From Paenalcaligenes hominis_A (GTDB lineage Bacteria; Pseudomonadota; Gammaproteobacteria; Burkholderiales; Burkholderiaceae_B): a stretch of 64,000 nucleotides of DNA. The first letter of the stretch is position 1. Each line of letters starts with the position of its first letter. This document shows, piece after piece, positions 8,555 to 15,181 of the stretch. A program made the translations under genes and the position numbers. The DNA lies in assembly GCF_041359055.1 (NCBI RefSeq), contig NZ_JBGJKZ010000003.1, positions 248,001-312,000 of the forward strand, in the 5' to 3' direction. The notes beneath the pieces were generated by a model. The model saw only the letters and a program-made list of their open reading frames with translations. It was not told where the DNA came from and ran no database searches.

Positions 8555-9472
8555 TTAATGCAGTGTTTTTTTCGATTCCGGCTGATCGGATTTTGCAATA
8601 AAAAGCTGAGCGCTATCTACGGCATCAAAATGGTAGGGTTTGCCGCAAAAGTTGCATGCTACTTCTATGTATTCTTGTTCGGACAAGATGGATTCAATTT
8701 CATCACGACCTAACATTTGTAGCATGTCTGCTACCCGTTCGCGTGTGCATGGGCAGTGCCATTGTAAATCGGTAGGCTCTAGTTGTAATAGGTCCTCTTG
8801 CCAAAATAGACGATGAATAAGCTCAGCAGCAGGCAGCTCAAGTAGCTCTTCATTTTTAATGGTCTGGGCCAACTGTTGCGCACGTTCCCAACTGGGTTCC
8901 TCGGGGGCCTCTGTGCCTTCGATGGAGCCGCCAGTACCGGGCAAACGCTGCAACAACAAACCATTTGCTTTGTTAGCATCTGCCGCTAGGAAAATTTTTG
9001 TATCTAGCTGTTCAGAGTGCTTCATGTAGTTTTCCAGCACTTCTGCTAGGTTTTCGCCTTGCAGAGGCACAATGCCTTGATAAGGTTGCATATCGGTACC
9101 AGGCTTGGGCTCAAGTACGACAATAAAACGTCCATTGTCATAGGTATTCAGCAAGCTTTGCAAATCGGCATTTTCAGGTATAACCGCATCCTCGCGCAGT
9201 GTAGCGGTTGCACGAATTTCAAATTGTGATGTGCATTCGACCACCATCAATGCAATGGGGCCATCGCCTTGCGCTTGTAATACTAGCGATCCATCAAGTT
9301 TTAAGTTGCCTGCTAACAGCACTGCTGCCGCCGCAAGCTCACCCAGTAAATTGCGTACGCTTTCTGGGTAATGCTGATGCTCTAGGCCCGTTTGCCAAGT
9401 ATGTTGAAGCTCTACGGTTTGGGCACGTGTTAGTTGATCAGCGAAAAGGTATTTATTGAGTTGGTCTGTCAT
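8555..9472 (-). CDS. hslO: redox-regulated chaperone Hsp33
   Basis: Hsp33 is a cytoplasmic holdase switched on by oxidative unfolding. It has 305 aa. The C-terminal zinc switch is intact: Cys240-Pro-Cys242 and Cys273-Asn-Phe-Cys276, a CxC...CxxC set. The N-terminal substrate-binding region has the family pattern (LAAAAVLLAGNLKLDGSLVLQAQGDGP). The RDD-family gene lies 22 nt upstream on the same strand and is probably co-transcribed. Confidence 0.95.
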   Translation of the reverse strand: MTDQLNKYLFADQLTRAQTVELQHTWQTGLEHQHYPESVRNLLGELAAAAVLLAGNLKLDGSLVLQAQGDGPIALMVVECTSQFEIRATATLREDAVIPENADLQSLLNTYDNGRFIVVLEPKPGTDMQPYQGIVPLQGENLAEVLENYMKHSEQLDTKIFLAADANKANGLLLQRLPGTGGSIEGTEAPEEPSWERAQQLAQTIKNEELLELPAAELIHRLFWQEDLLQLEPTDLQWHCPCTRERVADMLQMLGRDEIESILSEQEYIEVACNFCGKPYHFDAVDSAQLFIAKSDQPESKKTLH

Positions 9473-9494
9473 GGTGGTAGCGTAAAAAAGAGTC

Positions 9495-10013
9495 TTATTT
9501 ATTTATATGGGGACGAAGGTCCACAATTCGAGTCCCTGCTAAGCGATCGTGCAAAAAAAGTTGATCTGGATCGAACCATGTCCAGATAAATAGGCTTAAC
9601 GGGGTGAAGACAATGAACAAAAGCAAAGCAGGCTGGCTGGTCATAGCGGCAGCAAACTGTAGTGCTAAAGTAAAAGCCAACGGAATTAACCACATCAATA
9701 GGTAACGGTATACGGCCCTGAGCCAACTGGGCTTGGATCCGTCAGCCATTTGCAAACGCATATGCCATGTTTTCATGGGTAAAGTTTGGCCTGTACGACG
9801 CCAACACAATAAAAAATAAAGGCCTATGCTTAGGAACAGGATGACCTGACGTGCATCACGCAAAAATAAAGCATGACGACTTTGGGTGAGGGAGTCAAAA
9901 ACCAGCAAAACACCAAACACAATGCCAAAAAGCAAAATGCCTTCGTACACCATGCATAAAAAGCGGCGCCAGCGGGAGGGAGTAGGGAGGGGGAAAAAAG
10001 CTTCAGCAGACAT
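9495..10013 (-). CDS. RDD family membrane protein
   Basis: This is a 172-aa integral membrane protein with about four hydrophobic segments (about residues 22-42, 56-70, 108-130 and 135-150). The family-defining features are visible: an Arg in the first helix region (PSRWRRFLCMVYEGILL), the GQTLPMKTWHMRL segment, and the C-terminal LFLHDRLAGTRIV motif. RDD proteins are usually put down to transport or membrane-associated roles, but the function is not established. It is probably the first gene of an RDD-hslO unit. Confidence 0.8.
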   Translation of the reverse strand: MSAEAFFPLPTPSRWRRFLCMVYEGILLFGIVFGVLLVFDSLTQSRHALFLRDARQVILFLSIGLYFLLCWRRTGQTLPMKTWHMRLQMADGSKPSWLRAVYRYLLMWLIPLAFTLALQFAAAMTSQPALLLFIVFTPLSLFIWTWFDPDQLFLHDRLAGTRIVDLRPHINK

Positions 10014-10105
10014 GGCGAAATTATAATCTAACTCGCCGTTGTTTAGGTGCTAGGAGGAGAAACTAGCGCATGTGCGGCCACTGAAGCTTAAAGGAGATTC
10101 ACTAT

Positions 10106-10147
10106 ATGAAAAAACTAGGCAAACAGCTGCTTAAACCACGCTTTTAG
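10106..10147 (+). CDS. 13-codon ORF with ribosome-binding site (speculative)
   Basis: ATG at 10106 opens a 13-residue lysine-rich peptide (MKKLGKQLLKPRF). AAAGGAG about 9 nt upstream would serve as Shine-Dalgarno. No promoter is evident and no gene lies directly downstream on the same strand. It overlaps the opposing 37-codon ORF, so at most one of the two is likely to be real. Confidence 0.15.
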   Translation: MKKLGKQLLKPRF

Positions 10148-10228
10148 TGTTAGCAAAGGGCGTAAACGCTCTTGGTGCTCTACGGCGTGTTGAATAAGAC
10201 GACGTTCTAGGTCGTCTGTTAATAGCAT
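10115..10228 (-). CDS. 37-aa small hypothetical ORF
   Basis: ATG at 10228 is the only start in its frame before an upstream stop. The product is a charged, amphipathic 37-aa peptide beginning MLLTDDLERRLIQHAVE and ending LKAWFKQLFA. Its composition looks protein-like, but there is no visible Shine-Dalgarno. It could be a small protein, a decayed gene remnant or chance. I do not recognise it. Confidence 0.25.
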   Translation of the reverse strand: MLLTDDLERRLIQHAVEHQERLRPLLTLKAWFKQLFA

Positions 10229-10258
10229 ATCATGAGAATTTTGCTAATACATAATAAT

Positions 10259-10323
10259 TACTCACATTAAAATAAGTATTAACCCTATTATAGGGGTTAA
10301 CCCTTGATATTTCAATGTGAGTA
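10259..10323. repeat. 65-bp imperfect inverted repeat with nested hairpin
   Basis: The ends are perfect 10-bp inverted copies (TACTCACATT at 10259-10268, AATGTGAGTA at 10314-10323). Inside is a second inverted repeat centred near 10288 (TTAACCCTAT against ATAGGGGTTAA with one bulge). It sits 13 nt after the rlmL stop. It could be a REP-like or MITE-like unit, or an extended 3'-end hairpin for the leuS-rlmL transcript. No clear target-site duplication is seen. Confidence 0.55.
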
Positions 10324-10336
10324 GTTAATTACCTAG

Positions 10337-11800
10337 CTATCTGTTGCTGGCTGTCACCATTTGGAAATTAAACAGTCTGCAGTCTAAGGGGCCGTTAAAT
10401 AGTGGAAAACGGCGGTTTGGTTTTAGACGCAGTTTAGATGGCAGCTCCAAGTCGCTCGTAATGACGTTCACGCTCCAACCGCTGAAATTACGTTTAAGAT
10501 GACTTGCCCATGCGGACCAGAACTCAGTATCTGTATCGTCAAGGCGCTCGCCATAAGGGGGGTTGGTAATAATCCAGCCTTTAGAGGCAACGGGTTGGAT
10601 ATCCAGAGCATTTTTGACTTCAAATTGAATGGTGTCAGAGTGCAGGTGGGCTCGCGCTAAGTTGGCGCGCGCAGCAGCAATAGCACCTGGGTTTAAGTCG
10701 CTGCCCAGCAATGGCACCTCAATTTCTGGGGCGATGTGAGCACGGGCTTCGGCTTTGAGGTCTTGCCAGGCACGGGCGTCATGATGACGCAAGCGTTCAA
10801 AATGGAAAGGACGCCCTATTCCGGGTGGCGCTCCTAAGGCAATCCAAGCGGCCTCGATAAGAATAGTGCCACTACCACAAAAGGGGTCGATCAAAGGTTG
10901 ATTGGGATCCCAGTCAGCTAGAGCTAACAGCCCCGATGCTAGGTTTTCACGTAAAGGCGCATCCCCTTTATCGTGACGCCAACCCCGTTTAAATAAGGAC
11001 TCTCCTGAGCTATCTATATAGAGCGTAGCGGAGTCTTCGTTTAAAAACGCATGGACTTTAGCATCAGGTCTTACGGTATCAATATCAGGACGTGCCCCTT
11101 CGCGGTCGCGCAAGCGATCACAGATGGCATCTTTTACACGCAAGTTAGCATATTGAAGACTTTGGAAAGGGCTGCGTATGGCTGAGGTATCAACGCGCAG
11201 CGTTTGTTCAGCGCCAAACCAGTTTTCCCAAGGGGTTTGGTACGCTAACTCATAGAGTTCGTCTTCATTTTGAATTTTGGCAAAAGCCATTTGCACCAAA
11301 ATACGCGTTGCTAGGCGCGAATAAAGGTTCGCTCGTAGTACATCATGCCAATCACCTGAAAAATGGCAGCCAGCTCGGCCTTGGGATACCTCGGCGAAGC
11401 CTAGAGCTTGTAGCTCAGTGGCAAGAGCTTCTTCAAGACCAACTGGGCACGGTGCAAATAAAGTGAATTCGTCATCGCGCTGTGCCGTGAATCGGGCTTG
11501 GATTTTAGGGCCTTCAACTCGATGACGTTTAGGGAGAGAGGATTTAGCCGGTCGTTTACTGGCCGGAGCATAGCCGCTTGGTGCACGCTGTGGTTTAGCT
11601 GTGACTTTAGGGCGACTTTGCGCAGGAGAGACCGGCGTGCTCTCTGGTGTGGTGCTATTGGGAGTGTTGTCACGCAAACGCTGCATTTGCTGAGCTTGTC
11701 GAGCACGAGCACCCGAACGTTGACGGGGCACAGAGCTGTCGCCGTCAGTGGTGCGGGGCTTTTTTTTGAGAGTCAGCGTTTTTTTAGGGGTAGAGGTCAT
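10337..11800 (-). CDS. rlmL: THUMP-domain SAM-dependent RNA methyltransferase (RlmL-like)
   Basis: This is a predicted 23S rRNA guanine-N2 methyltransferase resembling the N-terminal (G2445-modifying) part of E. coli RlmL. The first roughly 105 of 487 residues are basic, Pro/Ser-rich and probably disordered. A THUMP domain follows (FTLFAPCPVGLEEALATELQ onward, about residues 110-215), then the Rossmann methyltransferase with DPFCGSGTILIEAAWIA (SAM site) and the catalytic NPPYGERL motif. It lacks the RlmK-like C-terminal half of the E. coli fusion. It is last in the leuS operon, 5 nt after hemJ. The exact target base is inferred from the family. Confidence 0.82.
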   Translation of the reverse strand: MTSTPKKTLTLKKKPRTTDGDSSVPRQRSGARARQAQQMQRLRDNTPNSTTPESTPVSPAQSRPKVTAKPQRAPSGYAPASKRPAKSSLPKRHRVEGPKIQARFTAQRDDEFTLFAPCPVGLEEALATELQALGFAEVSQGRAGCHFSGDWHDVLRANLYSRLATRILVQMAFAKIQNEDELYELAYQTPWENWFGAEQTLRVDTSAIRSPFQSLQYANLRVKDAICDRLRDREGARPDIDTVRPDAKVHAFLNEDSATLYIDSSGESLFKRGWRHDKGDAPLRENLASGLLALADWDPNQPLIDPFCGSGTILIEAAWIALGAPPGIGRPFHFERLRHHDARAWQDLKAEARAHIAPEIEVPLLGSDLNPGAIAAARANLARAHLHSDTIQFEVKNALDIQPVASKGWIITNPPYGERLDDTDTEFWSAWASHLKRNFSGWSVNVITSDLELPSKLRLKPNRRFPLFNGPLDCRLFNFQMVTASNR

Positions 11801-11805
11801 ACAAA

Positions 11806-12228
11806 TTAAAAAGGTTTAATGACAACAAGAATTAAGACTAAGAGCAGCAGTAAGACCGGAACTTCGTTATACCAACGATAGTACACGTGGTTTTTGGTGT
11901 TTGTGCCGGCTTTAAAAAGACGAAGTATGCGTCCACAATGCCAGTGATAAAGCAATAAAGCGAATACTAGTAACAGCTTGGCATGAATCCAGCCCATGCC
12001 TTTACCTACACCGAAACCTAAATAGAGGATTAGGCCCGTAATAATGGTGAGTAGAGCGAGTGGTTTCATGAACCTAAAGAGACGCTGCGCCATACCGATT
12101 AATACGGTTTGCGCTGCAGGCTCAGTTTGTTGCGCTAAATTGACATAGATACGTGGCAAATAAAAAAGACCGGCAAACCACGAAGTCACCATCAAAATAT
12201 GAAAAACTTTAACCCAAAGATAGGCCAT
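11806..12228 (-). CDS. hemJ: HemJ-type protoporphyrinogen IX oxidase / CopD-like membrane protein
   Basis: This is a 140-aa, four-helix inner-membrane protein. The N-terminal segment VFHILMVTSWFAGLFYLPRIYV matches the UPF0093/HemJ signature and keeps the His (His10) tied to heme binding in that family. HemJ oxidises protoporphyrinogen IX to protoporphyrin IX in bacteria lacking HemY or HemG. Its start overlaps the proA stop by 1 nt (TAATG), so it is translationally coupled. Database labels for such proteins often read CopD family; the short length and the WFAGLFYLPR motif favour HemJ. hemF, the preceding pathway step, is also in this window. Confidence 0.72.
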   Translation of the reverse strand: MAYLWVKVFHILMVTSWFAGLFYLPRIYVNLAQQTEPAAQTVLIGMAQRLFRFMKPLALLTIITGLILYLGFGVGKGMGWIHAKLLLVFALLLYHWHCGRILRLFKAGTNTKNHVYYRWYNEVPVLLLLLVLILVVIKPF

Positions 12229-13508
12229 TATTTTTGCCCACGTAGTTGAGCATCACCCGTGAGCACCCATTTTTGAGTGGTTAGGCCTTCTAGGCCGACT
12301 GGACCGCGTGCATGCAAGCGGTTGGTGGAAATGCCAATTTCTGCGCCTAAGCCGTATTCAAAGCCATCGGCAAAACACGTCGGTAAGTTGATATAGACGG
12401 AGCTAGAGTCGACTTCACGTTGAAAACGGCGCGCAGTGGTTAGGTTTTCAGTGACAATGGATTCAGTATGCTCAGAGCTGTATTGCTCGATATGGTCCAT
12501 GGCTTCGTCTAGGCTATTGACTATACGTATCGCTAGGATGGGCGCAAGGTATTCGGTTTCCCAGTCAGACTCGTCGGCGGGATTTACGCCGCTAAGCAAA
12601 GCACGAGTGCGCTCACAGCCACGCAGCTCAACCTGCATGTCTTGTAAGGTTTGTGCTAGCTCGGGTAGCACTGCTGGGGCAATTTCATGGTGGACTAATA
12701 AGGTTTCCATCGTGCCGCAAATGCCGTAACGATAGGTTTTGGCATTAATGGCAATGCGGTGCGCTTTTGAAACGTCTGCGTCTTTATCGATATAGACGTG
12801 ACAGTTTCCATCTAAATGCTTAATAAGCGGCACCTTGGCATCAGCACTAAGGCGGGCTATTAGACCTTTACCGCCACGAGGCACAATCACATCCACGTAA
12901 TCGGTCATGGTAATTAGGTGACCTACTGCATCGCGATCGGTGGTGGCGACGACTTGAACAGCGTGCTCTGGTAGGCCTGCTGCTGCCAGACCTTGTTGGA
13001 TAATTTGGCCTAGGGCTTGATTGGAATAAAAGGCTTCGCTACCCCCACGCAAAATAGTAGCATTGCCCGATTTAAGACAAAGGGCTGCAGAGTCAATGGT
13101 AACGTTGGGTCTGGATTCATAAATAATACCAATGACCCCAAGTGGGACCCGCATTTGGGCTACATCCATTCCGTTTGGACGTTTAGTTGTTGGGCCCACC
13201 GCGCCTACAGGGTCTGGCATTGCGGCAATTTGACGCAAACCGGTGGCCATGGTGTTCAGGGCTTGATCAGAGAGTTTTAAGCGATCAACAAGAGCAGGTT
13301 CTAGACCATTTTTTTCTGCTGCGGCAATATCTTTTGCATTTTCAGCCTGAAGATAGGTTTTATTTGCCTCAAGCAAATCGGCCATAGCTAAAAGCGCTTT
13401 GGATTTTTTTGTGTCAGACGCATTGCGTACAATACGAGATGCAACGCGAGCTTGGCGGCCCATTTTTAGCATCTCTTGAGTTAATTGATCTTGATTCTGT
13501 TCGGTCAT
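12228..13508 (-). CDS. proA: gamma-glutamyl phosphate reductase
   Basis: This enzyme reduces glutamyl 5-phosphate to glutamate semialdehyde with NADPH, the second step of proline synthesis. From ATG 13508 (MTEQNQDQL) the protein has 426 aa, the normal size. An upstream in-frame start would run into holA and add 34 unrelated residues. Visible segments are VPLGVIGIIYESRPNVT, SGNATILRGGSEA and the active-site loop YRYGICGTMETLLVH with the catalytic Cys. It lies within the leuS-lptE-holA-proA-hemJ-rlmL operon; proB is not in the window. Confidence 0.96.
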   Translation of the reverse strand: MTEQNQDQLTQEMLKMGRQARVASRIVRNASDTKKSKALLAMADLLEANKTYLQAENAKDIAAAEKNGLEPALVDRLKLSDQALNTMATGLRQIAAMPDPVGAVGPTTKRPNGMDVAQMRVPLGVIGIIYESRPNVTIDSAALCLKSGNATILRGGSEAFYSNQALGQIIQQGLAAAGLPEHAVQVVATTDRDAVGHLITMTDYVDVIVPRGGKGLIARLSADAKVPLIKHLDGNCHVYIDKDADVSKAHRIAINAKTYRYGICGTMETLLVHHEIAPAVLPELAQTLQDMQVELRGCERTRALLSGVNPADESDWETEYLAPILAIRIVNSLDEAMDHIEQYSSEHTESIVTENLTTARRFQREVDSSSVYINLPTCFADGFEYGLGAEIGISTNRLHARGPVGLEGLTTQKWVLTGDAQLRGQK

Positions 13509-13546
13509 AGCGTTGTAGTAAAAACGAATGATAAGAATGCCTATAC

Positions 13547-14560
13547 CTAGTGGGCTAAGGCAATGCGTAAGCACAAGCGAGCGGCTTCTTCCCATGGGTC
13601 GTCTAAGCAACCCGGAACAGAAAGCCCCTTGATGAGCTGGTCAACTTCATGAGCATGTCGAACGGCGGCAGGCCATGCTTGGGGAGCAATACGTTGTAGA
13701 CAGCGCATGAGCTGTTGTTCACGAGGGCCAAAAACGCGCTGAGCACGCAGTGCATTTTGCAGATTGCCTCCGGTTTGTTGCAAAGCGGATAGCGCTGCAA
13801 GAAGACGAATTTCATCCCCTATAGCCCATAATACCAATGGTAGGGCTTCGCCTTCGCCACGTAAACCGTGCAATATAGTTAAGGCACGTTTGGCATCCCC
13901 TAAAAGCATGGCTTCGCGTAAGTCAAATACATTATAACGGGCTACATTTAAAACAGCAGCTTGTACTTGTTCAAGACTAAGCATCCCTTGGGGATAAAGC
14001 AAAGCCATCTTTTGGATTTCTTGATGGGCTGCTAACAAGTTGCCTTCGACTTGTTGACTAAGCCAGTGTAGAGCTTCCGTATCTAACTGTTGCTGATTGA
14101 GTTGAGTACGCTGTTGCAGCCAATTGGGCAGTTGGTTTTTGTAGATAGTAGGAACATCTAACCACTGACTGTTTGCCTCGAGTGCTTTGGCCCATTTGCT
14201 TGAGCGTGTACTGCGATCTAAACGGGGTAGTTGGAACAAAAAAACAGTATCGGAGGCTGGTTGGTCCTGTTGTGCTACTAATTGCACAATGGCTTCGCTG
14301 CCTTGGCGACCTGGTTTACCCGTTGGGATACTGATGTCTATTAGGCGTTTATCGCCAAAAAGTGATAGGGCTTGGCTGGCTTCGAAGACCTCAGTCCAGT
14401 CACTGCGTCCATCCATTACAAAGCGATGACGTTCGTTAAAGCCTTGTTCTGTGGCGGCATGCCGAATAGCATCGCATGCCTCGACGTGCAAAAGAATTTC
14501 ATCACCACTAATGCAATAGTAGCTTTGTAGTGGAGTAAGAGATAAGCGAGTAGTAGCCAC
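13547..14560 (-). CDS. holA: DNA polymerase III delta subunit
   Basis: HolA is the clamp-loader wrench subunit that opens the beta clamp. It has 337 aa, the usual length. The N terminus (PLQSYYCISGDEILLHVEACDAIR) shows the family's YLLxGDE-like entry, and the AAA+-related domains II and III follow (EGNLLAAHQEIQKMALLYP; VFDLREAMLLGDAKRALTILHGLRGEGEALPLVLWAI). It lies 2 nt after lptE, the conserved leuS-lptE-holA order. Confidence 0.93.
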   Translation of the reverse strand: MATTRLSLTPLQSYYCISGDEILLHVEACDAIRHAATEQGFNERHRFVMDGRSDWTEVFEASQALSLFGDKRLIDISIPTGKPGRQGSEAIVQLVAQQDQPASDTVFLFQLPRLDRSTRSSKWAKALEANSQWLDVPTIYKNQLPNWLQQRTQLNQQQLDTEALHWLSQQVEGNLLAAHQEIQKMALLYPQGMLSLEQVQAAVLNVARYNVFDLREAMLLGDAKRALTILHGLRGEGEALPLVLWAIGDEIRLLAALSALQQTGGNLQNALRAQRVFGPREQQLMRCLQRIAPQAWPAAVRHAHEVDQLIKGLSVPGCLDDPWEEAARLCLRIALAH

Positions 14561-14562
14561 AG

Positions 14563-15174
14563 TTAGTTGAACGACGTTGCGGAAGCCGGAGGTTGTGCTC
14601 GTGGGGTGTTAGACGGCGTGGCCGAGCGCTGGCTGGCTTCGTAAGCCTCGGTAATATCCGAGGCACTAAGACGACGTATAACGCGGTCCACTAAAGACAT
14701 TTCCATGTTTTGGAATAATGCCTCCATTTCTTGATTTTTAGCCTCGGAGTTGGTGGGTGAGTTGGGTATTTCACGCGTAGAACTCAAAACAGTAGGAGGC
14801 AGAATGGCTTGTCCAGCGGCATCGATTAAACTGAAGATAAGCTCTAGATGGAGCTCGTAATTTTCGACTTGGCCTGAGGGGTCGAGCGATAAGTCTCGAA
14901 CTGAGCGTTGCAACTGTTCTTGGATGAGTTGGACTTGGGCTAGCTCGGGTTGCGATACAAAACGTAATGACGGAGAGTTTACGCTTAATACGCGACGTAA
15001 TTGGGCACCAAAAGCAGAGTTGTCTGAAATATTGGTGTAGAGGGTGGTAAACGGTAAGGGATGTGCCTGCTTGAGTTTAAAGCCGCAGGCACCTAAGGCC
15101 AAGCTTAGCACCAGTAAACTACTGCAGAGCAGTCCACTACGTTTTGTGAAAAAAGAGAATACGGTGCTAAGCAT
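14563..15174 (-). CDS. lptE: LPS-assembly lipoprotein LptE
   Basis: This outer-membrane lipoprotein plugs LptD and helps insert lipopolysaccharide into the outer leaflet. It has 203 aa. A signal peptide ends in the lipobox LALGAC with Cys30 as the lipidated residue, followed by GFKLK, the typical GF.LR-like opening of LptE. The C-terminal region is Ser/Thr/Pro rich. It lies 7 nt after leuS and 2 nt before holA. Confidence 0.9.
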   Translation of the reverse strand: MLSTVFSFFTKRSGLLCSSLLVLSLALGACGFKLKQAHPLPFTTLYTNISDNSAFGAQLRRVLSVNSPSLRFVSQPELAQVQLIQEQLQRSVRDLSLDPSGQVENYELHLELIFSLIDAAGQAILPPTVLSSTREIPNSPTNSEAKNQEMEALFQNMEMSLVDRVIRRLSASDITEAYEASQRSATPSNTPRAQPPASATSFN

Positions 15175-15181
15175 AATGGCA

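Larger units (their letters stand above)
10014..10336. other. 323-nt gene-poor interval with inverted repeats and tiny ORFs
   Basis: This gap separates the divergent-outward RDD gene and the 3' end of the rlmL operon. It holds a 37-codon minus-strand ORF (10115-10228), a 13-codon plus-strand ORF with a good Shine-Dalgarno (10106-10147) and a 65-bp inverted-repeat structure (10259-10323). The rest is featureless. Confidence 0.6.

Noticed and set aside
13509..13610. N-terminal extension of proA into holA
   Set aside because: The extra 34 residues have no ProA similarity. MTEQNQ at 13508 gives the normal length.
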